Assembly: GCF_000515315.1 (NCBI RefSeq) | Contig: NZ_KI911562.1 | Span: forward strand, 3,257,220 to 3,321,219 | Source: Asinibacterium sp. OR53 | GTDB taxonomy: Bacteria > Bacteroidota > Bacteroidia > Chitinophagales > Chitinophagaceae | Reading direction: 5' to 3' | DNA: 64,000 bases | In this document: positions 17,820-26,469 of the stretch, one piece after another | Layout: every line of letters starts with the position of its first letter | Numbering within the stretch: the first letter of the stretch is position 1 | Notes under the pieces: generated by a model | The model's input: only the letters and a program-made list of their open reading frames with translations | What the model was told of the DNA's origin: nothing | The model's database searches: none | Program-made: the position numbers and the translations under genes

Positions 17820-18665
17820 ATGATCCTTTTTAAAAAAGCCGGTGAACTCAAACAATACCTTTCAGGTCATGTCCTTCCAGGGCAAAAAAAGGGGTTTGTA
17901 CCCACCATGGGGGCGCTGCACGAAGGGCATATTTCGCTCATTGAGCGCTGCCGCCAGGAAAGCGACCTGGTCATTTGCAGCATTTTTGTAAACCCTGCCC
18001 AGTTCAACGATCCGGCCGATTTTGAGAAATACCCCATCACCATTGAAAACGATATCCTTTTATTGGAAAAGGCCGGAACGGATATCCTGTTCCTCCCTTC
18101 TGTAAATGAAATATACCCCAATGGAAACCCCACTGAGCATTATACCCTGGGAGACATTGAAACCCTGCTGGAAGGGCGGTTCAGGCCCGGGCATTTCCAG
18201 GGTGTTTGCCAGGTAATGTATCGTCTTCTGAAGATCGTAACGCCTCAACTTCTGTTCATGGGACAAAAAGATTACCAGCAATGCATGGTCATTCAACAAT
18301 TGCTCCGCCTCATGGGATCTACAACGGAATTGGTTATCAGCCCAACACAAAGAGAAACTTCTGGCCTTGCGATGAGCAGCCGGAATATGCGGTTATCGGA
18401 AAAAGGGAAAGAAACAGCCGCCGCCATCTACCAGGCGCTTCAATGGATCAAAGCACACTTGCAACAAGGCACTACCAATGATCTCATACAACATGCCGGC
18501 AGTTTGTTAACAACGGCAGGGTTTGACAAGATCGATTATATCAGTATTGCGCACGCCGAAACGCTTGTCCCGGTGGACTCTTGGGATGGCCATACACCGC
18601 TGGTGGCTTTAGCAGCAGCATTCCTGGAGGATGTGCGGCTGATTGATAATCTCTCCCTCAATTGA
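17820..18665 (+). CDS. panC: Pantoate--beta-alanine ligase (pantothenate synthetase)
   Basis: ATP-dependent ligase of 281 residues joining pantoate and beta-alanine, the last step of pantothenate synthesis. Visible are PTMGALHEGHISLIERC with the HxGH nucleotidyltransferase motif, SIFVNPAQFNDPADFEKYP, FRPGHFQGVCQVM, MGQKDYQQ, and the late AMSSRNMRLS ATP-binding motif. Full length. It is followed by panD 24 bases later, and panB is about 5 kb downstream on the same strand. Confidence 0.93.
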   Translation: MILFKKAGELKQYLSGHVLPGQKKGFVPTMGALHEGHISLIERCRQESDLVICSIFVNPAQFNDPADFEKYPITIENDILLLEKAGTDILFLPSVNEIYPNGNPTEHYTLGDIETLLEGRFRPGHFQGVCQVMYRLLKIVTPQLLFMGQKDYQQCMVIQQLLRLMGSTTELVISPTQRETSGLAMSSRNMRLSEKGKETAAAIYQALQWIKAHLQQGTTNDLIQHAGSLLTTAGFDKIDYISIAHAETLVPVDSWDGHTPLVALAAAFLEDVRLIDNLSLN

Positions 18666-18677
18666 TGGTGAACTTCT

Positions 18678-18685
18678 TACTTTTG
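18678..18685 (+). promoter_or_regulatory. -7 box (TACTTTTG) immediately before panD
   Basis: TACTTTTG fits TAnnTTTG and ends four bases before the first panD ATG (18690). It may give panD-ybhN transcription independent of panC, starting at or next to the start codon. No clear -33 element is present. Confidence 0.3.
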
Positions 18686-18689
18686 CACC

Positions 18690-19037
18690 ATGATGCAAAT
18701 AGAAATATTGAAATCGAAGATCCATCGTGCCGTTATTACAGAAGCCAACCTGCATTATGTAGGCAGCCTGACGCTCGATGAAGACCTGATGGATGCGGCC
18801 AACCTGATCGAAAATGAAAAAGTGCAGGTAGTCAATGTTAATAATGGCGAACGTCTCGAAACTTACCTTATTAAAGGTAAACGCGGCAGTGGTGTTGTTT
18901 GCCTGAACGGTCCGGCTGCCCGCCGCGGAGCCGTTGGCGACCTGGTGGTGATCATTGCTTATGCCACCATGGATTTTGAAGAAGCGAAAAAATTCCAGCC
19001 TGCGGTGGTCTTTCCAAAAGAAGGGAATAAACTCTGA
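18690..19037 (+). CDS. panD: Aspartate 1-decarboxylase proenzyme
   Basis: Pyruvoyl enzyme precursor of 115 residues that makes beta-alanine from aspartate for PanC. The self-cleavage site is the Gly-Ser in [16 protein letters not shown]. The Ser is residue 25 if translation starts at the second ATG (18693), matching the usual numbering. Conserved [11 protein letters not shown] and [23 protein letters not shown] segments are present. The stop overlaps the next start by one base (TGATG), indicating coupled translation with the downstream membrane protein. Confidence 0.93.
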   Translation: MMQIEILKSKIHRAVITEANLHYVGSLTLDEDLMDAANLIENEKVQVVNVNNGERLETYLIKGKRGSGVVCLNGPAARRGAVGDLVVIIAYATMDFEEAKKFQPAVVFPKEGNKL

Positions 19038-20053
19038 TGAATAAACGCTTCATCTCCATATTGAAATATCTTTTTTTCCTGGGATTGGGCATTTTCCTGG
19101 TCTGGTGGAGCCTGCACCAGATACCCAAAGAGAAATGGGGCGATTTTAAAAAAGACCTGGCAACGGCCAATTACTGGCTGGTGATCCCTGTATTTGTGGT
19201 ACTGGCGCTCAGTCACCTGTTAAGGGCCTTGCGGTGGAACATCCTCATGCAACCCATGGGTTACAAACCGCATATCACCAATACTTTTTTTGCTGTGATG
19301 ATCGGTTACCTGGCCAACCTGGCTGTTCCCCGTTTGGGAGAAGTGTTGAAATGTACCATACTGGCCCGCTATGAAAAAGTGCCGGCAGAGAAACTCGTGG
19401 GCACCATCGTGGCCGAAAGAGCGGTGGACGTGATCTCATTGGGCATTGTATTCTTCCTGGCCCTTATCACGCAGTTCGATGTGCTGGGCGCTTACGGAAC
19501 AGAACTGTTCAGGCAATTGTTTGAAAACAAGCGTGGCAGCTTTTCCCCGTTGCGAATCATTATTGCGCTGGTTGTTTTGCTGCTGATCTTACTGACTATC
19601 CGGATATGGTTCAGACAGTTCTCGCATCTGAAAGTGGTGATCCTCGCTAAAAAAATCCTGAAAGGTATCTGGGAAGGGTTGAGCAGCATTGGCAAGCTCA
19701 AGAATAAAAGAGCGTTTATTTTGTATTCGGTGGGGATATGGGGACTATATATTTTCGGCACATGGATAGGTTTGCTGGCCACTTCGGGCACTTCGCACCT
19801 GGGCCTCCAGCATGCAGTGGCCGCTCTGGCTTTTGGCAGTATCGGCATGATCGTAACACCCGGTGGAATCGGCGCTTATGCTTATTTTATTGCGAAAGTG
19901 CTGGAACAAAATGATATTCCTTTTGAAACGGGTTTTGCCAATGGCACCCTGCAATGGTTCGCGCAGTTCATCATCGTAGTCATTATTGGCGCCCTAAGCC
20001 TGTTTCTCTTACCCGTTTACAATAAAAAGAAAGAAATACCGGTTTCTCTTTAG
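19037..20053 (+). CDS. YbhN/UPF0104-type lysylphosphatidylglycerol synthase TM-region protein
   Basis: Polytopic inner-membrane protein of 338 residues with roughly eight hydrophobic segments. It resembles the flippase half of MprF and the YbhN/AglD-like family: ALSHLLRALRWNILMQPMG near residue 60, VGTIVAERAVDVISL near 120, and TPGGIGAYAYFIAKVL near 275 are family patterns. It lacks the soluble aminoacyl-transfer domain of MprF. The lipid substrate is unknown. Translationally coupled to panD. Confidence 0.82.
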   Translation: MNKRFISILKYLFFLGLGIFLVWWSLHQIPKEKWGDFKKDLATANYWLVIPVFVVLALSHLLRALRWNILMQPMGYKPHITNTFFAVMIGYLANLAVPRLGEVLKCTILARYEKVPAEKLVGTIVAERAVDVISLGIVFFLALITQFDVLGAYGTELFRQLFENKRGSFSPLRIIIALVVLLLILLTIRIWFRQFSHLKVVILAKKILKGIWEGLSSIGKLKNKRAFILYSVGIWGLYIFGTWIGLLATSGTSHLGLQHAVAALAFGSIGMIVTPGGIGAYAYFIAKVLEQNDIPFETGFANGTLQWFAQFIIVVIIGALSLFLLPVYNKKKEIPVSL

Positions 20054-20074
20054 TCTCATACTTTATTATTTATT

Positions 20075-20572
20075 ATGAAAGCCATCGACGCCATCGCCCA
20101 TAAAATTGTAACGCTTCCGCAACTACTGGCGAGAGCCGCTTCATGGCGTATATTGGGCAAGACCATTTCGTTCACCAATGGCTGTTTCGATATCTTACAT
20201 GAAGGACATATCTTTTCTTTATCACAAGCCGCAAAAGAAGCAGATTACCTTGTAGTGGGCGTAAACAGCGACCGGAGTGTAAAAGCCCTGAAAGGTCCTG
20301 ACAGGCCTGTGAACCACGAACACAGTCGCGCCATGATACTGGCCAACCTGGTAGTGGTAGACGCTGTGGTGGTCTTTGATGAAGATACACCACTGCAACT
20401 GATCAGCGCCCTATTGCCCGATGTACTGGTAAAAGGGGGCGATTATACAGTAGAACAGATCGTAGGCAGCAAGGAAGTATTGGCCAATGGAGGAAAGGTA
20501 GTAATCAACCCGATCGTGGAAGGCTTCTCTACTACCGGCATCATCCGGCAGATCAAATCATCTTATTCATAA
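20075..20572 (+). CDS. rfaE2: D-glycero-beta-D-manno-heptose 1-phosphate adenylyltransferase
   Basis: Stand-alone nucleotidyltransferase of 165 residues equivalent to the C-terminal half of HldE/RfaE, forming ADP-heptose for lipopolysaccharide core. The signature FTNGCFDILHEGHI contains the HxGH motif, and VKGGDYTVEQIVG is the typical family C-terminal segment. The sugar kinase half is not fused, as is usual in Bacteroidota. It lies 21 bases after the YbhN-like gene and probably in the same transcript. Confidence 0.9.
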   Translation: MKAIDAIAHKIVTLPQLLARAASWRILGKTISFTNGCFDILHEGHIFSLSQAAKEADYLVVGVNSDRSVKALKGPDRPVNHEHSRAMILANLVVVDAVVVFDEDTPLQLISALLPDVLVKGGDYTVEQIVGSKEVLANGGKVVINPIVEGFSTTGIIRQIKSSYS

Positions 20573-20601
20573 ACTTAACGCCAACAGCCATTGATCTTTT
20601 C

Positions 20602-20609
20602 TATATTTG
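20602..20609 (+). promoter_or_regulatory. -7 box (TATATTTG) upstream of ppk1
   Basis: TATATTTG matches TAnnTTTG and lies 21 bases before the ppk1 ATG at 20631. It would give a leader of roughly 15 bases and mark a separate ppk1-ppx transcript. No convincing -33 TTTG is seen. Confidence 0.4.
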
Positions 20610-20630
20610 AATAGAATAGATCGGAACGGT

Positions 20631-22724
20631 ATGTTGAAAAAGCACCTCATTCAAAGAGACATCAGTTGGTTAAGTTTTAATGCAAGGGTTTTACAGGAAG
20701 CAAACGACCCCTCGGTTCCCCTCAAAGAAAGGATCAGGTTCTTAGGTATCTTCTCCAATAACCTGGATGAGTTTTTCCGTGTGCGGGTAGCCACCCTCAA
20801 GCGCATGCTCGAGTTTTCTGAAAAGAGAAAAAAACTCAACATGCACATGGAAGAAAACCCGCAGTCCATCCTGGACCAGATACAGATCATTGTGCTGAAG
20901 CAACAGAATGAATTCAACCGCATCTGGGAAGGCATATTAAAAGAGCTGAAAAAAGAAAAGATTTTCCTGATTGATGAAAAGCACCTCAACCGCGCACAAC
21001 AGGCTTTCGTAAGGAAATACTTCGACGAGGAAGTTCGTTCCAACATCATCCCGCTGATGATCGAAACTTTGCCCAGCCTGCCCTACCTGCGGGATAAAAG
21101 TATTTACCTGGGTGTGGTCATGCATAAAAAGACTTCTGCCTACGACCAGAAATATGCGCTGATCGAAGTGCCTGTTACGGCCATCGGCCGGTTTATTTTG
21201 CTGCCTTCCAAACCCGGCGAACACCACATCATCCTGCTGGAAGATGTAGTGCGTTTCAACCTGCCGCATATCTTCTCTTATTTCGAATACGATACTTTCG
21301 ACGCCCATATTTTCAAAGTAACCAAAGACGCAGAGATAGACCTGGATAATGATGTGAGCACTACGTTTGTGGAGAAAATGGAAAAGGGACTTAAGAACAG
21401 GCGTAAAGGGAAGCCGGTTCGTTTCGTGTACGACAAAGAAATGGACACAGGATTGTTAGAATACCTCACCCACCGCCTGAACCTCACGCGCAAAAGTAAT
21501 GTCATTCCAGGCGGGCGTATCCATAATTTCAGGCATTTTATGGATTTCCCGGATATTTTCAATCATAAAAGCCTGCGTCGCAGCTCCTTCACCCATCATG
21601 CGCTGAGAAGCAGTCTGCGCGTAACAGATGTGATCATTCAAAAAGATGTGATGCTACATTTTCCTTATCACTCTTTCGATCCGCTGATCGACCTGTTGCG
21701 GGAAGCGGCCATGGACCCCGATGTAAAATCCATTAAGATCACCGCTTACCGCCTCGCTTCCAATTCCAAAGTGATCAATGCACTGATCAATGCGGCGAGA
21801 AATGGCAAGGAAGTTGTGGTGATGTTAGAACTCAAAGCCCGGTTCGATGAAGAAGCTAACCTGGAATGGAAAGCCATACTGGAAGAAGAAGGCGTAAAAG
21901 TGTTATTGGGTGTGCCACGGATGAAAGTACATGCCAAGCTCTGCATCATCAAAAAAAGGAAAGGCAACAAAACCGTGCAGTATGGCTTTGTGAGCACCGG
22001 CAATCTCAATGAAAAAACAGCGCACGTGTACGGCGACCATTGCCTGTTAACAGCCAACCGGAATATCATGGCCGACATCAACCGTATCTTTCATTACCTG
22101 GCTAACTGGACACAGGGGCCACACCAACTCAAACTTTGCAAAACACTGATGGTTTGTCCGACCATCATGCGCAAACAACTCCTTGCCCTCATTCAGAACG
22201 AGATCAGGCACGCGAAGGCTGGCAGAGAAGCTTCGATCATCCTCAAACTCAATTCACTAAGCGATACGATGCTCATCGAAAAATTATACCAGGCTGCGGC
22301 AGCGGGTGTAACGATCAATCTCATTGTACGAAGTATCTGCTGCGCCATGACCGATCAGAAAAAGATCCGCCAGCATGTAACAGCTATCAGTATCGTGGAT
22401 GAATACCTGGAACATGCACGGGTGATGATCTTCCATAACAATGGGAAAGAAAAAATATTTATTTCAAGCGCCGACTGGATGGTACGGAACCTGGATCACC
22501 GGGTGGAAGCCGCGGTGCCCGTGACAGACCCGGGCATACGTAAAGAATTGAAAGATATTATCCACATTCAATTAAGAGACAACGTGAAAGCGCGGATCCT
22601 GAACCACGAATTATCCAACAACTATGTACCTTCCGAAGGCAAAAAATTGATACGTTCGCAGATAGAGACGTATCATTACCTGTACAAGCAAAACACGGTG
22701 CATAGTGAGACTGGCAGCCATTGA
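20631..22724 (+). CDS. ppk1: Polyphosphate kinase 1
   Basis: Reversible ATP:polyphosphate phosphotransferase of about 697 residues from the ATG at 20631; the frame is open from a TTG at 20607 that would overlap the promoter box. The N-terminal domain starts IQRDISWLSFNARVLQEA, a PPK1 hallmark. The phospholipase-D-like catalytic domains contain KITAYRLASNSKVI and MKVHAKLC, where the His is the expected phosphorylated residue, and STGNLNEKTAHVYGD. Full length. It overlaps the following exopolyphosphatase gene by 20 bases, pairing synthesis and breakdown of polyphosphate. Confidence 0.93.
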   Translation: MLKKHLIQRDISWLSFNARVLQEANDPSVPLKERIRFLGIFSNNLDEFFRVRVATLKRMLEFSEKRKKLNMHMEENPQSILDQIQIIVLKQQNEFNRIWEGILKELKKEKIFLIDEKHLNRAQQAFVRKYFDEEVRSNIIPLMIETLPSLPYLRDKSIYLGVVMHKKTSAYDQKYALIEVPVTAIGRFILLPSKPGEHHIILLEDVVRFNLPHIFSYFEYDTFDAHIFKVTKDAEIDLDNDVSTTFVEKMEKGLKNRRKGKPVRFVYDKEMDTGLLEYLTHRLNLTRKSNVIPGGRIHNFRHFMDFPDIFNHKSLRRSSFTHHALRSSLRVTDVIIQKDVMLHFPYHSFDPLIDLLREAAMDPDVKSIKITAYRLASNSKVINALINAARNGKEVVVMLELKARFDEEANLEWKAILEEEGVKVLLGVPRMKVHAKLCIIKKRKGNKTVQYGFVSTGNLNEKTAHVYGDHCLLTANRNIMADINRIFHYLANWTQGPHQLKLCKTLMVCPTIMRKQLLALIQNEIRHAKAGREASIILKLNSLSDTMLIEKLYQAAAAGVTINLIVRSICCAMTDQKKIRQHVTAISIVDEYLEHARVMIFHNNGKEKIFISSADWMVRNLDHRVEAAVPVTDPGIRKELKDIIHIQLRDNVKARILNHELSNNYVPSEGKKLIRSQIETYHYLYKQNTVHSETGSH

Positions 22725-23598
22725 TATCGGAAGTAATGCCGCGCGATTATTGATTGCAGAAGTGGGTCATGATATAACCGGCAAGCCCCTGTTCAACAAA
22801 CTGAACCTGGTGCGTGTGCCTTTGCGCCTGGGATTCGACGTGTTTGAGAAAGGAGAAATATCCAAGGAAAAAAGAGGCATGGTATTGCAAACCATGAAAG
22901 CCTATAGCCACCTTATGAACGCCTATGGCGTTGACCACATCATTGCTTGCGCCACCAGCGCCATGCGCGACGCACGCAACAGCGAGGACCTGATCCGCAA
23001 GATCAAACTTGAAACAGGTATTTCCATAGAGATCATCAGCGGAGAACTGGAAGCGTCTATTATTTACGAAAACCATATTGCCGAAAACATGGATACTGAC
23101 CACAGTTATCTTTACATAGATGTGGGCGGTGGCAGTACGGAACTCACTTTTTTTGCCGATGGCAAGCTGGTGTTCAAAGAATCTTTCAACATAGGCACTA
23201 TCCGGCTACTGAAAGATATGGTAGACGACGAAAAGTGGAATCAAGTGAAGGATGTGATCAAAACCAGGACCCGCAATTATAAAAAGATCACAGCCATTGG
23301 TACAGGCGGCAATATCAACAAAGTGTTTTCACTGAGTAAGAAAAAAGACGGCAAGCCACTGAGCCTTGACCTGCTGAAAGATTATTACAAGGAAATCTCC
23401 AACTTTTCTGTTGAAGAACGCATCAACATATACAAGCTGCGGGCCGACCGGGCCGATGTGATCGTACCTGCCCTGCAGATATACATCAATGTGATGCGCT
23501 GGGCAGAGACCGAAGAAATATTCGTACCCAAAATAGGTCTTGCCGACGGGCTCATACAACACTTGTATTCCGAACTGGAAGCCAATAAAGTTCTGTAA
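22705..23598 (+). CDS. Ppx/GppA-family exopolyphosphatase
   Basis: Actin-fold phosphatase of 297 residues that removes terminal phosphate from polyphosphate or pppGpp. Phosphate-binding loops are AAIDIGSNAARLLI at the N-terminus and YIDVGGGSTELTFF near residue 139; CATSAMRDARNS and GTGGNINK are also typical. It starts with GTG at 22705 inside the ppk1 end, which fits translational coupling. It has only the two N-terminal domains of the longer E. coli Ppx (about 510 residues), the usual short form. PolyP versus pppGpp preference cannot be read from sequence. Confidence 0.9.
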   Translation: MRLAAIDIGSNAARLLIAEVGHDITGKPLFNKLNLVRVPLRLGFDVFEKGEISKEKRGMVLQTMKAYSHLMNAYGVDHIIACATSAMRDARNSEDLIRKIKLETGISIEIISGELEASIIYENHIAENMDTDHSYLYIDVGGGSTELTFFADGKLVFKESFNIGTIRLLKDMVDDEKWNQVKDVIKTRTRNYKKITAIGTGGNINKVFSLSKKKDGKPLSLDLLKDYYKEISNFSVEERINIYKLRADRADVIVPALQIYINVMRWAETEEIFVPKIGLADGLIQHLYSELEANKVL

Positions 23599-23628
23599 TT
23601 TGCACCGAATGTAACCAACCCTGTTGCT

Positions 23629-24444
23629 ATGTCTGTAAACAAGGAAATCAAAAAAGTAACCACCCATACCCTGCTCAGGATGAAAGCCAGCGGGGAAAAT
23701 ATTTCCATGATCACGGCCTATGATTTTTCTTTCGCCAGGCTGTTCGATGCCGCAGGCATCGATGTTGTACTCGTGGGTGATAGTGCCAGTAATGTGATGG
23801 CTGGTCATGAGACCACCGTACCCATTACGCTCGAGCAGATGATCTATCACGCCCAATGCGTGGTACGCGGCATTTCCAGGGCCTTGGTGGCAGTAGATAT
23901 GCCTTTTGGTTCTTACCAGTCCAATTCAGACATAGCGCTGGCTTCCGCTATCCGTATCATGAAAGAGAGTGGTGCGCATACCATCAAGCTGGAAGGCGGA
24001 GAAGAAGTGGTGGACAGCATCCGGCGGATTGTATCGGCGGGCATACCTGTGATGGGACACCTGGGGTTGACACCGCAGTCCATTTATAAATTCGGCACCT
24101 ATGCCGTAAGAGCCAAAGAAGAGCTGGAAGCCGAAAAGCTCAAGCGCGACGCACAGTTGTTGCAGGAAGCAGGTTGCTATGCTATCGTGTTGGAGAAAAT
24201 ACCTGCTTCACTGGCCAAAGAAGTGAGCGAAAGCCTTTCCATACCCACCATCGGTATTGGCGCAGGTCCGCATTGTAACGGGCAAGTGCTGGTAATGCAT
24301 GATATGCTGGGCATCAACAATGAATTCAAACCACGTTTTCTACGACAATACCTAAACCTCCAGGAACAGGTAACGGGAGCGTTAAAACAATACATTGGAG
24401 ATATCAAGTCAGGCAGCTTTCCTTCTGAAAGCGAATCGTACTGA
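23629..24444 (+). CDS. panB: 3-methyl-2-oxobutanoate hydroxymethyltransferase
   Basis: Ketopantoate hydroxymethyltransferase of 271 residues, the first committed step of pantothenate synthesis. Motifs are [35 protein letters not shown] with the metal-binding Asp, [10 protein letters not shown], and [18 protein letters not shown]. Full length. It follows ppx by 30 bases, so the pantothenate genes panC-panD and panB flank the heptose and polyphosphate genes on the same strand. Confidence 0.93.
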   Translation: MSVNKEIKKVTTHTLLRMKASGENISMITAYDFSFARLFDAAGIDVVLVGDSASNVMAGHETTVPITLEQMIYHAQCVVRGISRALVAVDMPFGSYQSNSDIALASAIRIMKESGAHTIKLEGGEEVVDSIRRIVSAGIPVMGHLGLTPQSIYKFGTYAVRAKEELEAEKLKRDAQLLQEAGCYAIVLEKIPASLAKEVSESLSIPTIGIGAGPHCNGQVLVMHDMLGINNEFKPRFLRQYLNLQEQVTGALKQYIGDIKSGSFPSESESY

Positions 24445-24519
24445 GTATTTCACCGATCGCAGCCGATATTTCGCCCAAATTCTTTTTTGCTCCGTGACAG
24501 TCGCAATAGATTTGAAATA

Positions 24520-24603
24520 ATGAACAACAAGAAAATAGTCACTGTCCTCTCCCATGTTGCTGCCTGGGTTTGCTTTTTCTTTTTACCCTACCTGGTTTTT
24601 TTT
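24520..24603 (+). other. Out-of-frame N-terminal coding fragment of the LytS kinase, with a T8 tract
   Basis: From ATG 24520 the frame encodes MNNKKIVTVLSHVAAWVCFF and then LPYLVFFP, a typical N-terminal membrane segment for this kinase family. It then meets a run of eight T at 24596-24603. The continuing frame ends within about 60 bases, whereas the plus-one frame continues as PRLREFSMSEHML into the kinase. Removing one T would join both parts into a normal protein. The reported start at 24554 would begin inside this segment. Confidence 0.6.
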
Positions 24604-25606
24604 CCCGCGACTGCGCGAATTCAGTATGAGCGAGCACATGCTGGCAACCATCATTTGTAACAACATTTTCCTGGTTTTCTTTTATTACCTCAATACCCTC
24701 GTACTCATTCCCAGGTTGATGGTCCATGAGCGGTGGTTGTGGTATATTCTTTCAGTTGCAGTCTGCCTGGCTGTATTCCTGTATGCTCCACGCGCCATTG
24801 CTACATTGTTCGTACAACCGGAATACATTTATCAGAACAATGCTTTTGTAAGAAACCCTGCTTTTACCGGAACACCCAGGATGACAAGGCCACCACGTTG
24901 GCGCCCCCGCACTGCTGCCGATCCCTACAATACAGTTCTTTTCCTCCTCGTGTTTGCTTTCGGAACCTGTATTTCTATCACCCAACGATGGCTCAAAACA
25001 GAACAAACACGTAAAGAAACAGAAAACGAAAAACTCAATACTGAGTTGTCTTTCCTGAAATCACAGGTAAATCCCCACTTCTTCTTCAACACACTCAACA
25101 ATATCTATTCACTGGCGATAGTGCGCAGTGAAAGGACCGCTCCTGCAGTGATGAAGCTTTCCTCCATTATGCGGTATATCCTTACCGAAACTGAAAGGGA
25201 CCTGGTTCCGCTGCACAATGAAGTGGATTTTATACATAACTTTATTGAGTTACAACAGGTGAGGTTGACAGATAAGGTAAAACTGGATTTTGCCGTAGAA
25301 GGATCAATAGATGATATGTTGATAGCACCGCTGGTTTTTATCCCGTTTGTAGAGAATGCGTTTAAATACGGGGTGAGTACAAAAGAAACTTCTTCTATTG
25401 ATATCCGTATCCATACGGAAGAAAGGAAGATATTTTTTACCTGCGTCAACTATATTGTTTCATCGGAGAACAATCTCACCGAGAACACGGGTATAGGTAT
25501 CAATAATGTTAAACGCCGGCTGGAGCTGATGTATCCCGGCAAGCACATACTGGTTACCAAAGAAGAAAACCGTTATTATACCGTTCACCTGGAAATTACT
25601 ACCTGA
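24554..25606 (+). CDS. LytS/YehU-type sensor histidine kinase (N-terminus frameshifted)
   Basis: Inner-membrane sensor kinase of 350 residues in the undisturbed frame. Hydrophobic segments lie near residues 30-45, 60-85 and 115-130. Then comes a coiled linker and the His_kinase domain with SQVNPHFFFNTLNNIYSLAI, whose His is the phosphorylation site. The ATP-binding part has IPFVENAFKYG and GIGINNVKRRL. The stop overlaps the start of the LytTR regulator by one base, so the two form a two-component pair. The natural start is probably at 24520 in another frame, separated by a T8 tract; from 24554 the first membrane segment would be altered. Signal unknown. Confidence 0.85.
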   Translation: MLLPGFAFSFYPTWFFFPRLREFSMSEHMLATIICNNIFLVFFYYLNTLVLIPRLMVHERWLWYILSVAVCLAVFLYAPRAIATLFVQPEYIYQNNAFVRNPAFTGTPRMTRPPRWRPRTAADPYNTVLFLLVFAFGTCISITQRWLKTEQTRKETENEKLNTELSFLKSQVNPHFFFNTLNNIYSLAIVRSERTAPAVMKLSSIMRYILTETERDLVPLHNEVDFIHNFIELQQVRLTDKVKLDFAVEGSIDDMLIAPLVFIPFVENAFKYGVSTKETSSIDIRIHTEERKIFFTCVNYIVSSENNLTENTGIGINNVKRRLELMYPGKHILVTKEENRYYTVHLEITT

Positions 25607-26304
25607 TGATACGCTGCATAGCCATAGATGACGAACCCCTTGCACTGCAACTGATCAATGAATATTGCGGCAAGATATCTTTCCTGGGACTGGAAAAAGT
25701 CTTCACCAATACAGATGAAGCAAAAGCATACCTGAACCAGAACCCGGTTGACCTGGTCTTCCTGGATATCCAGATGCCCGACATCAACGGTATCCAGTTT
25801 TACAAAGGACTTAACCAGAAGCCACTGGTAATTTTTACCACTGCTTATAAAGATTTTGCCGTGGAAGGCTTCAACGTGGATGCGGTAGATTACCTGCTCA
25901 AACCCTTTGAATACGACCGTTTTCTAAAAGCCGCTTACAAAGCCAAAGAATACCTGGAATTCCTCAGTTCACAGGAGTTGCAGCTCAATTCGATTTTCGT
26001 GAAAGTGAACTACGAGATCATGAAGATCAACCTCAAAGACATTGAGTTGGTAGAAGCGCTGGACGATTACATCAAGATCTATATCAAACCCAATCCCGTA
26101 TTAACACTCATGACCCTCAAAAGCATCCAGGAAAAATTGCCAGCCAGGGATTTTGTAAGGGTACACCGGTCTTTCATCGTACCCCTGGCCAGGATAGAAA
26201 AATTCAGCAAAACCAAGCTCTGGATTGCCGGAAAAGAGATCCCCATAGGCAGTAGTTACAGCCAGGTCTACGACCAATTGTTAATGATTTCCAAAAACAA
26301 GTGA
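25606..26304 (+). CDS. LytTR-family response regulator
   Basis: Cytoplasmic regulator of 232 residues. The receiver domain (about 1-118) shows the acidic pair in AIDDEP, the phospho-acceptor Asp in DLVFLDIQMPDINGI, and the Lys of DYLLKPFEYDRF. The C-terminal LytTR DNA-binding domain (about 135-230) contains VNYEIMKINLKDIELVEALDDYIKI in two parts, and FVRVHRSFIVPL. Co-translated with the kinase upstream. Target genes are not evident from the window. A strong terminator lies 110 bases downstream. Confidence 0.92.
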   Translation: MIRCIAIDDEPLALQLINEYCGKISFLGLEKVFTNTDEAKAYLNQNPVDLVFLDIQMPDINGIQFYKGLNQKPLVIFTTAYKDFAVEGFNVDAVDYLLKPFEYDRFLKAAYKAKEYLEFLSSQELQLNSIFVKVNYEIMKINLKDIELVEALDDYIKIYIKPNPVLTLMTLKSIQEKLPARDFVRVHRSFIVPLARIEKFSKTKLWIAGKEIPIGSSYSQVYDQLLMISKNK

Positions 26305-26414
26305 TTCCCCGACAAAATCGCCATTCTCACCTAATTGATTTGTACGCTTTTAATCAATCTTTAATTTTACATTGAAAATGCTGAATAAGCGTTTCATGCA
26401 GGGTTTTAGATAAT

Positions 26415-26460
26415 AAAAAGGTATCACAGGTTGTTCTCAACGGATGTGGTACCTTTTTTA
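26415..26460 (+). terminator. Strong intrinsic terminator after the LytS/LytT pair
   Basis: GGTATCACA pairs with TGTGGTACC over nine positions (one G-T), flanked by AAAAA on the left and a T6 run on the right, with a small inner GTTG/CAAC stem in the loop. The A- and T-rich flanks make it usable in both directions. It ends about 10 bases before the first possible start of the next gene. Confidence 0.8.
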
Positions 26461-26469
26461 ATTGAGTAA

